This document shows positions 13,949-21,097 of a stretch of DNA of 24,852 nt, piece by piece (the first letter of the stretch is position 1; each line of letters starts with the position of its first letter). Made by a program: the position numbers and the translations under genes. Source of the stretch: a virus. The stretch covers positions 1 to 24,852 of the IMG/VR virus record IMGVR_UViG_3300044796_000046. One strand, written 5' to 3'. The notes under the pieces are model-generated. The model was not told the origin of the DNA. It was given only the letters and a program-made list of their open reading frames with translations, and did no database searches.

Positions 13949-15514
13949 ATGGTCACTATTCTCGCAGTACTGTCGAAATTTCCTAAAGAAGTTCGCAGCA
14001 GGTATGATTTTACGCACGCACTGTATACAGGTGCACTAGTCCGCATTGAAAACGTAGTCTGCCAACATCACGGTGTTTTTTCTCAGTATGCCGCGCAGTT
14101 TAGAAAAGGGCGTGGGTGCCCCCAATGCGGCGGTGAGCAGCGAGCAAATTCCAGAAGGACCTCAGTAGTAGACTTCATACAGCGGGCAAAAACTGTGCAT
14201 GGGGATAAGTATGGGTATGTACAAGTAGAATATAAAAATGCATGGACGCCGATTACATTGGTGTGCTGCATGCACGGCACATTCTTAATTCGCCCACAAA
14301 AGCATCTAGATGGCCAAGGCTGCCCTCAATGTGGCGCAGTGTTAAGGGGGCACCGGAAAGATGTTAAAGGCGCTTCCAAGCTATCTGCTGCCACTAAAGT
14401 GGCTAAATTTGCAGCAGTCTTTGCTAAAACAGCTGGTAAAGTGCACTCAAATGCCTATGACTACAGTAAAGTTAGATACGCAAAAGCGCAGGCTAAGGTA
14501 GAAATAGTATGCAACAAGCACGGTTCTTTTTGGCAAACTCCTGAGCACCACATTAAACGTGCGTATGGGTGTCCACAATGCGCACATAACGTGTCTAAAG
14601 TCGAAGTGGAAATAGCCCGCTTTTTAGAAATATTTACCCCTGTTATTCGTCGAGACCGTTCTTTAATAAAACCTAAAGAACTGGATATTTTTTTACCAGA
14701 GCATAAAATTGCCGTAGAGTATTGCGGCATGTATTGGCATTCTGCTTTTTCTGCCAAGGATGATGTGCTGTTTAGGTCTAAACACATTAGTAAATACCAG
14801 GCCGCACGTGATGCTGGGATTAAACTCATAACACTTTATGAAACGGACTGGAGAGACCATAAACCACAAGTAAAGCGGCTGCTTAGAAACCTTGTAGGAA
14901 AAAGCAGAGGGAAACTTATGGCTAGAAAGTGTTGTATAAAACATGTACTACACGGAGAGGCGCGCAGTTTCTTTGAAGCGTACCACCCTCAAGGAGGGGA
15001 TGGGGTGGGCGAGCATTATGGACTTTTTTGGAAAGATAAAATAGTTGCATGCATGCGCTTTACTTTAGGCGGCAATGACAGGGGGCGTGGTGCTAAAGAT
15101 CGGGTATGGACTTTAAGTAGATTTGCTACAAGACTTTCAGTTGTAGGAGCAGCTTCTAGACTATTTTCAGCTTTTGTGAAGGAACATAATCCAGCGCTAG
15201 TAAAGTCTTTTAGCGATAATAGGTTGTTTACTGGGGGTATGTATAGAAAACTAGGCTTTAATCTAGAGGAGGAAAGCGGTGCAGATTATTCTGTATGGTC
15301 AGAGAAACGGCTAGAACTTAAACCTAAGTCCCATTTCCAGCGCAGGTATCTAGAGAAACGTCAGAAAGAACACGGTTTTATTGCAGATTTTAACCCCGGT
15401 AAAGATGTACGAACAGAGCGTGACGTGACGTTTGAGCTTGGCTGCGGGCGAATTTATGATTGCGGAAAGAAACGGTGGATGTGGCTTGCGAAAGACCTAA
15501 ATTTCCCTGGTTGA
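13949..15514 (+). CDS. Free-standing Vsr-type homing endonuclease, 521 aa
   Basis: Three repeats of a zinc module lie at about 37-60, 105-128 and 187-211. Each reads C-x-x-HG-F to GCPQC, the DNA-contacting repeat of this endonuclease class. Residues about 216-300 match a Vsr/EDxHD-like nuclease: KPKELDIFLPEHKIAVEYCG, then YWHS and GIKLITLYETDW. Residues about 335-440 resemble the GNAT-like C-terminal domain often fused to it (RFATRLSVVGAASRLFSAF, FSDNRLFTGGMYRKLGF). The end RIYDCGKKRWMW is also typical. GGGAG precedes the ATG. It stands between the capsid terminator and the next virion gene, so it is a mobile gene whose likely homing target is the adjacent DNA. Confidence 0.88.
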   Translation: MVTILAVLSKFPKEVRSRYDFTHALYTGALVRIENVVCQHHGVFSQYAAQFRKGRGCPQCGGEQRANSRRTSVVDFIQRAKTVHGDKYGYVQVEYKNAWTPITLVCCMHGTFLIRPQKHLDGQGCPQCGAVLRGHRKDVKGASKLSAATKVAKFAAVFAKTAGKVHSNAYDYSKVRYAKAQAKVEIVCNKHGSFWQTPEHHIKRAYGCPQCAHNVSKVEVEIARFLEIFTPVIRRDRSLIKPKELDIFLPEHKIAVEYCGMYWHSAFSAKDDVLFRSKHISKYQAARDAGIKLITLYETDWRDHKPQVKRLLRNLVGKSRGKLMARKCCIKHVLHGEARSFFEAYHPQGGDGVGEHYGLFWKDKIVACMRFTLGGNDRGRGAKDRVWTLSRFATRLSVVGAASRLFSAFVKEHNPALVKSFSDNRLFTGGMYRKLGFNLEEESGADYSVWSEKRLELKPKSHFQRRYLEKRQKEHGFIADFNPGKDVRTERDVTFELGCGRIYDCGKKRWMWLAKDLNFPG

Positions 15515-15624
15515 CCTAGATATTAAAAAGGAGTATACCTATATAAACCTGGGTGATTGCCCTGCCAAACTGCCCCAGCAGACGATGCAACGACGGCAAG
15601 GGTGCTTTTGCATAAGGAAAAATC
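15515..15624. other. 110-bp gap after the homing endonuclease
   Basis: AAAAAGGAG at 15525-15533 looks like an SD but is followed by no ATG. An in-frame stretch can be read from there almost to the next gene. It may be a leader, or the 5' remnant of a gene cut off by endonuclease insertion. The next gene has its own SD (AAGGA, about 15615-15619). Confidence 0.35.
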
Positions 15625-16338
15625 ATGGCTCGTACCTCGTTCACAGGCCCGATTCTGACGGGCTCTATTCGTCAAGGCGCTCTTCGTAATGTAGGCTATA
15701 CCACGCTTACCCAGTCAGCAGTGCTAGATCTGTCCGTAACCAACGCAGCTACTGCCAACTATGCTGGTGCATCTACAATATTTGTAACTAATAACTACGT
15801 CAATGGCGGTAGTGGCCAGAACCTGGCAGCTAATGTTTACACCCCATCGGCATCTGTATACCCTTCAATAGTGCAAGCAATCCCAGCTGATGCAGCCACA
15901 CGCATTTATCGCGGCGTGGTTATGTACTTGCCCTTTAATAGCACAATTACCGCTATTAACATTTCTTGTGGTGTTGTTCCTGCTGTTGCTGGTGGTACTG
16001 CGGTGCTGACTACTTTGATTCCATACGTGTCAAATAACTACACTGCCGCTGCCGGCACGCCTACATATGCTCTTACGAGCGCTGTTACGGCAGTAGGTTC
16101 TCAAGCTCTTACGGCAGCTACAGTTACTGAACTGGCTAACTTGAATGCTACTAGCACTGATATTCTGCAAGCGAATGCGCCTAGTCTGTCTCAGGTTGTG
16201 TTTACGCTGGCTATTGTAGGAACTACGCTTACTTCAGCCACATCACTGGCAGGGTTGTTTTACTTGAACGTACAGTACACTCAAGCTGACAATAATCTGG
16301 GTAATTCAACTACTTACCCCTACTTAGTTGCTGATTAA
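15625..16338 (+). CDS. Virion structural protein (probable), 237 aa
   Basis: Starts MARTSFTGPILTGSIRQG with AAGGA 8 nt upstream. The composition is dominated by Ala, Thr, Val, Ser, Asn and Tyr with almost no charge and one Cys, alternating as beta strands throughout. This is typical of phage surface or fibre-like proteins next to the capsid gene. It has no recognised enzymatic domain. It begins a new run of small virion genes that continues to 17106. Could be a head fibre or decoration protein. Confidence 0.65.
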   Translation: MARTSFTGPILTGSIRQGALRNVGYTTLTQSAVLDLSVTNAATANYAGASTIFVTNNYVNGGSGQNLAANVYTPSASVYPSIVQAIPADAATRIYRGVVMYLPFNSTITAINISCGVVPAVAGGTAVLTTLIPYVSNNYTAAAGTPTYALTSAVTAVGSQALTAATVTELANLNATSTDILQANAPSLSQVVFTLAIVGTTLTSATSLAGLFYLNVQYTQADNNLGNSTTYPYLVAD

Positions 16339-16350
16339 TAGGAGATAACC

Positions 16351-16548
16351 ATGGCACATAAAAACGCAGATGGAATGGAAGAAAAAGGTGGCCCAAAACA
16401 TAAGATGCACCACGAGCATGTGATGGACGAGCATGCTGCTGGGGGCCACATCCACAATGTTGATCATGTTGAAAAGTTTTATGGCGGCAATGGCCATGAA
16501 CATGAGCAGCATAAAGTGAAGAAAATGAAACATGGTGGCTCTTGCTAA
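16351..16548 (+). CDS. Histidine-rich small protein, 65 aa
   Basis: TAGGAG is followed by MAHKNADGMEEKGG. Thirteen of 65 residues are His, in clusters such as HKMHHEHVMDEH, GHIHNVDH and GHEHEQH, with a single terminal Cys (KKMKHGGSC). Clustered His with Asp/Glu suggests metal binding. The C-terminal KKMKHGG resembles the KKGG-type tail motif of the small proteins at 18805-19428. Its place among virion genes suggests that it is packaged or helps assembly. Function unknown. Confidence 0.7.
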   Translation: MAHKNADGMEEKGGPKHKMHHEHVMDEHAAGGHIHNVDHVEKFYGGNGHEHEQHKVKKMKHGGSC

Positions 16549-16558
16549 GGGGTAAAAC

Positions 16559-16885
16559 ATGCGTGCTTCTTATCAAACTGTTACGGGTGTTGGGGTATCA
16601 AACCCTGTGCCGCTGGACAACTACATTTCGCCTTTCAATGTAGGGTTCGGAAACGCTGTTACTGGCACTGCTACGTACTCGATACAACATACGTTCGACG
16701 ACGTGTTCGCTGCTGGGTTTAATCCCTCTACAGCTGTTTGGTATAACCACCCGACTGTGGCTGCGCAGACTACTAATATGGATGGCAACTATGCATTCCC
16801 GGTAGCAGCTGTAAGGCTTAATTTAACTTCTGGTTCAGGTTCTGTTACGACTACATTCATACAAGCTGGGCGTCCGGGTAACTAA
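16559..16885 (+). CDS. Small virion-type protein, 108 aa
   Basis: MRASYQTVTGVGVSNPVPLDNYISPFNVGF, a neutral beta-rich sequence with GTATYSIQHTFDDVFAAG and a Ser/Thr/Val-rich end. It starts 11 nt after the His-rich gene, with GGGG upstream. Proteins with this opening occur in phage structural clusters and are generally uncharacterised virion components. Assigned by composition and context. Confidence 0.65.
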   Translation: MRASYQTVTGVGVSNPVPLDNYISPFNVGFGNAVTGTATYSIQHTFDDVFAAGFNPSTAVWYNHPTVAAQTTNMDGNYAFPVAAVRLNLTSGSGSVTTTFIQAGRPGN

Positions 16886-16887
16886 TA

Positions 16888-17106
16888 ATGCCTATAGGAT
16901 CTAGTGGAGTTGCTAATTTCGCTAATACGCAGCCGGGGACAGCTGAAAATGTAGTTGCTGATGTTAATTTTATAAACCCTTATGGCGAAAATGTAGCAGG
17001 TGGGGGTGTAGTGTGTATGTTTTCTGATATAGCTAGTGTTGGAGATTTGTTGCAGGAATCAGGGTTTCATTTGCTACAGGAAAACGGGTTCCTTATTCTT
17101 CTTTAA
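16888..17106 (+). CDS. Small virion-type protein, 72 aa
   Basis: The ATG follows the previous stop by two bases (TAATAATG), so it is translationally coupled. The N-terminal 50 residues are neutral and Gly/Asn/Val-rich. The end has two copies of a LLQE-x-GF unit (LLQESGFHLLQENGFLILL), a motif often seen in short phage structural proteins. Function unknown. Confidence 0.6.
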   Translation: MPIGSSGVANFANTQPGTAENVVADVNFINPYGENVAGGGVVCMFSDIASVGDLLQESGFHLLQENGFLILL

Positions 17107-17119
17107 ATGAGGTGTTATT

Positions 17120-18211
17120 TTGGCTGATGCAAAGATCTCGGCACTCCCCGTTGCAGGTGCTCTTACAGGTGCTGAATTAGTTCCTATAGTGCAGTCTGGA
17201 GTTACAGACCAAACTACGGTGGGGGCTATACTATCTTCTGGGCTGGCTATAGGAACCCCATCAAGCGGCATAGCGACCAATATAACGGGACTACCTATAA
17301 GCACGGGTGTATCGGGTCTAGGTACAGGCGTTGCAACTGCGCTGGCTGTTAATGCTGACGCAGCGGGTGGCTTCAAAAAATCTGGCGGTTCAGGAACTTT
17401 CGCCACAATCAACGCCACAACGCCCGCAGTCGGCACAACGGCTTTCATCACTGACGTAGGGGTTAATGGTAGTCAGTGGATTTACAACGGAGCGAAATGG
17501 GCACCAATAAATGGTTCTGTTGTCCTTGAACAAAATGGCATGGTATGGTTTAGCCCACAAACAGGCTCATTATCAGCAGGCGGTGCTTTAACAGGTATCA
17601 CAGTCCCTGCGGACATACAAACTTCAAAGGGGTGGATTTGGCTTCCGGTAAATATAGTGGCAGCATCATCTGCTGCTGGTTGGCGTTATATTGTATTTGC
17701 ATCCACTACTACAGCAACAGTCTATCTTGACCAACCTTCTGCAACATTTCCGGTCGTATGGCCTGCAAGTCCTACTTCCGTAACAGCGGGGCAAGGGGCT
17801 TATTCTGGGATTTCGGGATATGGTGCTGCAACATTACCTACAATAGCAGTTCCCGGCAACGCAATGGGGAAAAATGGCAGCATAATCATGGAAGCCTATG
17901 GCTCAGGTAGTTTTGGTGGCACAAGTGTTATTGGTATGTTATTTGGCAGTAACATAAACGAATCGGCTCCCAACGGCAGCGGAACGCAATTTGTGTTTAT
18001 TAAGTCTAATGTAACAAATTCTGGCGTTACAAATGTGCAGAAAGCTGTAAGTATTACAAATACAGGTGTCGCAAATGGAAGTAGCTTAAATAACTTTACA
18101 CAAGATACAACGGCAAATTTTACAGTAGCTGCGAGTATGCGGCAAAACACAGCTACGCTGTATAGTTATTTTACGACTATCACATTTACTTTGTTAAATG
18201 ATGGCCAATAA
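17120..18211 (+). CDS. Tail- or head-fibre-like protein, 363 aa, TTG start
   Basis: The TTG at 17120 is preceded by GAGGTG, and the resulting N-terminus (M)ADAKISALPVAGALTGAELVPIVQ is a well-known opening module of phage fibre proteins, which decides this start. A Gly/Ser/Thr-rich beta region follows, with a TINATTPAVGTTAFITDVG segment and a long low-charge C-terminal domain. It probably forms an elongated virion appendage that contacts the cell surface; the C-terminal domain would be the receptor-facing part (inference). The stop overlaps the next start (TAATG). Confidence 0.75.
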   Translation: MADAKISALPVAGALTGAELVPIVQSGVTDQTTVGAILSSGLAIGTPSSGIATNITGLPISTGVSGLGTGVATALAVNADAAGGFKKSGGSGTFATINATTPAVGTTAFITDVGVNGSQWIYNGAKWAPINGSVVLEQNGMVWFSPQTGSLSAGGALTGITVPADIQTSKGWIWLPVNIVAASSAAGWRYIVFASTTTATVYLDQPSATFPVVWPASPTSVTAGQGAYSGISGYGAATLPTIAVPGNAMGKNGSIIMEAYGSGSFGGTSVIGMLFGSNINESAPNGSGTQFVFIKSNVTNSGVTNVQKAVSITNTGVANGSSLNNFTQDTTANFTVAASMRQNTATLYSYFTTITFTLLNDGQ

Positions 18212-18501
18212 TGCCCCGCCACCTATACATCCTTGGTGCGTTGTTACTTGGGGGGTGTGCTCATGCGCCTGTACCCGTGGATAAGCTGTACCCCGGCGTG
18301 CTGATTCATCGGAGTGAGGTTTCAGCCGATAGCCTTTGGCAAATATGTCATAACGCCACCGACATGCAACCCGGCAGAACGGCAGACGCTTGTAGTTTTA
18401 ATTGGGGCAACGGAACGTGCGATATTTTCACGCTGCATAATCCACAGGACACACCGCTTGCCGTAGAATTTAGAAACTGTTTTAGAATGAAGGGTGTGTA
18501 A
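18211..18501 (+). CDS. Lipoprotein with cysteine-rich mature domain, 96 aa
   Basis: The N-terminus MPRHLYILGALLLGGC is a type II signal peptide with lipid-attachment Cys16. The mature part has four more Cys (46, 61, 70, 90) that could form two disulfides, which implies a periplasmic location in a Gram-negative cell. It overlaps the fibre gene upstream (TAATG) and the membrane-protein gene downstream (TAATG). Phage lipoproteins can be outer spanins or superinfection-exclusion factors. Spanins are usually shorter and Pro-rich, so exclusion or envelope modification is equally possible. Confidence 0.75.
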   Translation: MPRHLYILGALLLGGCAHAPVPVDKLYPGVLIHRSEVSADSLWQICHNATDMQPGRTADACSFNWGNGTCDIFTLHNPQDTPLAVEFRNCFRMKGV

Positions 18502-18803
18502 TGAAAATGCCACTGGATGATGAAAATTCGTTAAGCACATACCCACAGATAGAAAGAAGAGAGGCTGTTACTAAAGAAGACATGCTTCATTCAATGCGCA
18601 GAGTTGTTAAAGAAGCCATAGCTACGGCTCCACAACTATCAGCAGAAGAAGCAGAATGGGTGCGGGCAGCGATAAAAATACAGGCACAAAGAATAGCTCT
18701 CAGGAAGGCAATAATTGAAAAAACGTTTGTAGGGTTAGTTTGGGCAGCCATAGTTGCTACAGGTACATATGTAGCGAATTATTTTCACTCACATTGGATA
18801 TAA
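18501..18803 (+). CDS. Small membrane protein with C-terminal anchor, 100 aa (holin-like candidate)
   Basis: Starts MKMPLDDENS, coupled to the lipoprotein stop (TAATG). Residues 20-72 are an amphipathic, charged helix-rich domain and about 75-94 form a single transmembrane helix (TFVGLVWAAIVATGTYVANYF) with a short His/Trp tail. Many phages carry such a protein near fibre genes, sometimes annotated as a holin. One C-terminal helix with a long cytoplasmic domain is unlike classical two- or three-helix holins, so this is tentative. Confidence 0.65.
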   Translation: MKMPLDDENSLSTYPQIERREAVTKEDMLHSMRRVVKEAIATAPQLSAEEAEWVRAAIKIQAQRIALRKAIIEKTFVGLVWAAIVATGTYVANYFHSHWI

Positions 18804-18804
18804 A

Positions 18805-19209
18805 ATGAAAAAGCGCTCTGAAGGTAAAGCTCGTGATGCCATGATGCAGCAGGCCCTACAACAAGCAGCCATGCAACAAGCTGCTCAACAACAAGGGGGC
18901 CCTCCTCCCGGTGCAGCCCCACAAGGCCCACCTCCTGGTATGGGTGCTCCTCCTCCCGGTGCTGGCGGCCCTCCTGGTATGAAGAAAGGCGGTGCTGTTA
19001 GGAAAATGGCTGACGGCGGCAAGGTTAGTAAAGAAGATCCTGAAATTGAAGCCGGCGAAAAGAAAATGAAGTTTGGTGAGCATGCTGATCAGAAGAAAGG
19101 CTACACTAAAGCTAAAGAACCTGCGATGAAGAAAGGTGGCGCTGTTAAACGGTTCTCTCGCGGTGGTGGTATTGAAATTAAAGGTAAGACTCGTGGGCGT
19201 ATTTGCTAA
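18805..19209 (+). CDS. Low-complexity Gln/Pro/Gly-rich protein with KKGG tail motifs, 134 aa
   Basis: MKKRSEGKARDAMMQQ, then an Ala/Gln tract, a Pro-Pro-Pro-Gly tract (about 31-60), then basic segments: MKKGGAVRKMADGGKVS and, at the end, MKKGGAVKRFSRGGGIEIKG. The terminal motif is repeated in the next gene. The intrinsically disordered, strongly basic character suggests a nucleic-acid or capsid-interior partner; this is inference. The start directly follows the previous stop. Confidence 0.7.
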   Translation: MKKRSEGKARDAMMQQALQQAAMQQAAQQQGGPPPGAAPQGPPPGMGAPPPGAGGPPGMKKGGAVRKMADGGKVSKEDPEIEAGEKKMKFGEHADQKKGYTKAKEPAMKKGGAVKRFSRGGGIEIKGKTRGRIC

Positions 19210-19428
19210 ATGGCACGGGGCCAAAATCAGACTACCAACATTCTGGCTAATAGTGTTTTGCCAGCCGATGCCTCACAGTCTTTGTTTGCGCCAGATATGA
19301 CACCAGCTCCACTACCAAGTGCACCACAGTCTGCCAACAATGCTTTTAAGAAAGGTGGGAAAGTGAAAAAGTTTGCTCGTGGTGGTGGTATTGAAACCAA
19401 GGGCCGTACAAAAGTGAGGTTCGTATAA
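19210..19428 (+). CDS. Small protein sharing the KKGG tail motif, 72 aa
   Basis: The ATG abuts the previous TAA (TAAATGG). The N-terminal 45 residues are neutral and disordered-looking (MARGQNQTTNILANSVLPAD). The C-terminal 27 match the end of the upstream protein: FKKGGKVKKFARGGGIETKG, then basic residues. The shared tail suggests a common binding partner or a packaging tag. Function unknown. Confidence 0.7.
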   Translation: MARGQNQTTNILANSVLPADASQSLFAPDMTPAPLPSAPQSANNAFKKGGKVKKFARGGGIETKGRTKVRFV

Positions 19429-19607
19429 TGGCTAAGAACTGGATCGCGGGTGCAATCGGTAAAAAAGGGGCACTGCACGAAAAATTAGGAGTGCCTAAAG
19501 GTGAAAAAATACCTGCCAAGAAAATGGCTAAAGCAGCTAAGTCTTCTGGGAAACTAGGTAAAGAAGCACGCTTGGCAGAAACTTTAAAGGGCTTTAAGAA
19601 GAAATAA
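19428..19607 (+). CDS. Small basic helical protein, 59 aa
   Basis: Starts (TAATG junction) MAKNWIAGAIGKKGALHEKLGV and continues PKGEKIPAKKMAKAAK to ETLKGFKKK, stopping at TAA 19605-19607, whose last base is the first of the next ATG. It is strongly basic. This type (KNWIAGA...GALHxxLGVPxGxKIPxKK) recurs next to connector genes in uncultured phages as a conserved hypothetical. Probably a virion or assembly protein that contacts DNA; inference. Confidence 0.75.
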   Translation: MAKNWIAGAIGKKGALHEKLGVPKGEKIPAKKMAKAAKSSGKLGKEARLAETLKGFKKK

Positions 19608-20344
19608 TGGCTACAGAAACTACATCCGGCACAACACTATTTAATCCAGATCTTAATGACACCTTTGAAGAGGCTTTTGAGAGAGCTGGGTCTGAGTTAC
19701 GTAGTGGGTATGATTTTCGTACTGCCCGTCGCTCTTTAAATTTTCTACTTACTGAGTGGGCCAATCTCGGCATAAATTTGTGGACGATAGTAGAAGGTGA
19801 ACAGGTTTTAGTTCAAGGACAAATTACATATGATCTTCCTATTGATACTGTAGATCTTATTGAGCATGTCATTCGTAGTAATGCCGGGCAGACAAACAAC
19901 CAATCAGACATAACCATAAGTCGTATTTCTGTTTCTACGTACGCAACAATACCTAACAAGCTAGTACAAGGACGGCCCGTACAGGTGTGGATTAACCGCC
20001 AATCAGGGCAATCTTATCCAACAGGAAGCACCCCAGACTATAACCCCCAGTTCACGGTGTGGCCTGCACCAGATGGGACACAGCCATGGGTATTTCATTA
20101 CTGGCGCTTGCGCAGACTGCAGGATGCTGGTAGTGGTGTTAATGTGCAAGATATTCCGTTCAGGTTCCAGAATGCCCTTGTAACAGGATTGTCCTACATG
20201 CTGTCATTAAAGCTGCCCAATGCAGACCCACAACGTATTGCTGGGCTAAAAGGCATGTATGCTGAAGCACTACAGCTAGCTATGGACGAAGATCGCGAAA
20301 AGGCCCCCATACGGTTTGTACCGCGCAATATGATGATGAATTAA
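19607..20344 (+). CDS. Head-tail connector / adaptor protein (P22 gp4-like candidate), 245 aa
   Basis: MATETTSGTTLFNPDLNDTFEEAFERAG, then SGYDFRTARRSLNFLLTEWANLGINLWT (residues about 33-60), a signature of podovirus adaptor proteins that bind beneath the portal. A beta region with TYDLPIDTVDLIEHVIR follows, then FTVWPAPDGTQPWVFHYWRLRRLQD and a helical C-terminus. It would extend the portal channel and join the tail tube. Coupled to the previous gene by TAATG. Assignment is by motif pattern and position. Confidence 0.7.
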   Translation: MATETTSGTTLFNPDLNDTFEEAFERAGSELRSGYDFRTARRSLNFLLTEWANLGINLWTIVEGEQVLVQGQITYDLPIDTVDLIEHVIRSNAGQTNNQSDITISRISVSTYATIPNKLVQGRPVQVWINRQSGQSYPTGSTPDYNPQFTVWPAPDGTQPWVFHYWRLRRLQDAGSGVNVQDIPFRFQNALVTGLSYMLSLKLPNADPQRIAGLKGMYAEALQLAMDEDREKAPIRFVPRNMMMN

Positions 20345-20346
20345 TA

Positions 20347-20721
20347 ATGGGCAATAAATTCAGTTCTGGTAAGAACAGCATAGCGGAATGCGATCGTTGT
20401 GGTCAACGCTATATGCTAAAAGAGTTGAAGCCAGAGGTGATAAAGACTAAAATCACAAACATAATGGTATGCCCAACTTGTTGGGACCCTGATCAACCGC
20501 AGCTACTTCTGGGTATGTACAGTGATGTTTTTTTAGATCCGCAGGCAGTACGCAACCCACGGCGCGATTTAAGTTTAGAATACCCAACAACGCGCATAGC
20601 ATCACGAACATTGGAATGGGGCTTTGCACCAGTAGGGCTTCAGGGGGACATGTTTAAGTATATGCCAAATTCTTTGGTAGGTAGTGGTGCTGTAGGCACT
20701 GTAATTATTACAACTTCGTAG
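20347..20721 (+). CDS. Zinc-ribbon phage protein, 124 aa
   Basis: CDRCG (Cys15, Cys18) and CPTCW (Cys42, Cys45) make a four-Cys zinc ribbon in the first 50 residues. The rest includes LLLGMYSDVFLDPQAVRNPRRD and a neutral Gly/Val-rich end. This arrangement is a conserved hypothetical beside adaptor genes in many uncultured phages. It may stabilise the connector or bind DNA in the virion. Starts two bases after the adaptor stop (TAATAATG). Confidence 0.75.
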   Translation: MGNKFSSGKNSIAECDRCGQRYMLKELKPEVIKTKITNIMVCPTCWDPDQPQLLLGMYSDVFLDPQAVRNPRRDLSLEYPTTRIASRTLEWGFAPVGLQGDMFKYMPNSLVGSGAVGTVIITTS

Positions 20722-20730
20722 GAGAGCATC

Positions 20731-20913
20731 ATGAGTAGAAAAGAAGATGGGATTGCTAAGAAAGGCAAAACGAAATCAACGGGTGCCAAGATTGATGGGC
20801 CTAGTGTGGGTGAAGAAACAGGCGGTAAAAAGTCTGTTGGGCGCTCCCAAGAAACTACTAAGGCTATAGGTCGTGGTTTGGCTAAACTAGCGTTCCTTAA
20901 GGGGAGTAAATAG
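20731..20913 (+). CDS. Small basic Gly/Lys-rich protein, 60 aa
   Basis: AGGAG is followed by MSRKEDGIAKKGKTKSTGAK. Lys, Gly, Ser and Thr dominate. The ending AIGRGLAKLAFLKGSK is a short amphipathic helix. One of four small basic proteins around the connector genes. Disordered and DNA-binding-like in composition; function unknown. Confidence 0.65.
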   Translation: MSRKEDGIAKKGKTKSTGAKIDGPSVGEETGGKKSVGRSQETTKAIGRGLAKLAFLKGSK

Positions 20914-20914
20914 C

Positions 20915-21088
20915 ATGAGTAAAGCTAAAGGTGATAACTTACCAGGTAAAGAAATTCCTGCGTACCGCACTCCAGAACTACAGAGCGGAAAGCCTGTTCG
21001 TGAAGGAGATCCAAAAACAGACGGTATTAAACAACGTGGGCATGGTGCGGCTACTAAAGGCATCATCTCACGCGGCCCCATGGCTTAA
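20915..21088 (+). CDS. Small protein ending in RG-rich motif, 57 aa
   Basis: Begins one base after the previous stop region (TAGCATG): MSKAKGDNLPGKEIPAYRTPE. The end HGAATKGIISRGPMA resembles a recurring G-rich C-terminal tag of phage virion proteins (xGAAxxGxxxRGPMA). GGGGAG upstream serves as SD. Function unknown; basic, probably disordered. Confidence 0.65.
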   Translation: MSKAKGDNLPGKEIPAYRTPELQSGKPVREGDPKTDGIKQRGHGAATKGIISRGPMA

Positions 21089-21097
21089 GGATTATTT

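Noticed and set aside
13827-15624. Group I intron carrying the homing endonuclease
   Set aside because: The capsid gene ends in its own stop and a terminator, the next gene begins with its own SD, and no split exon is visible.
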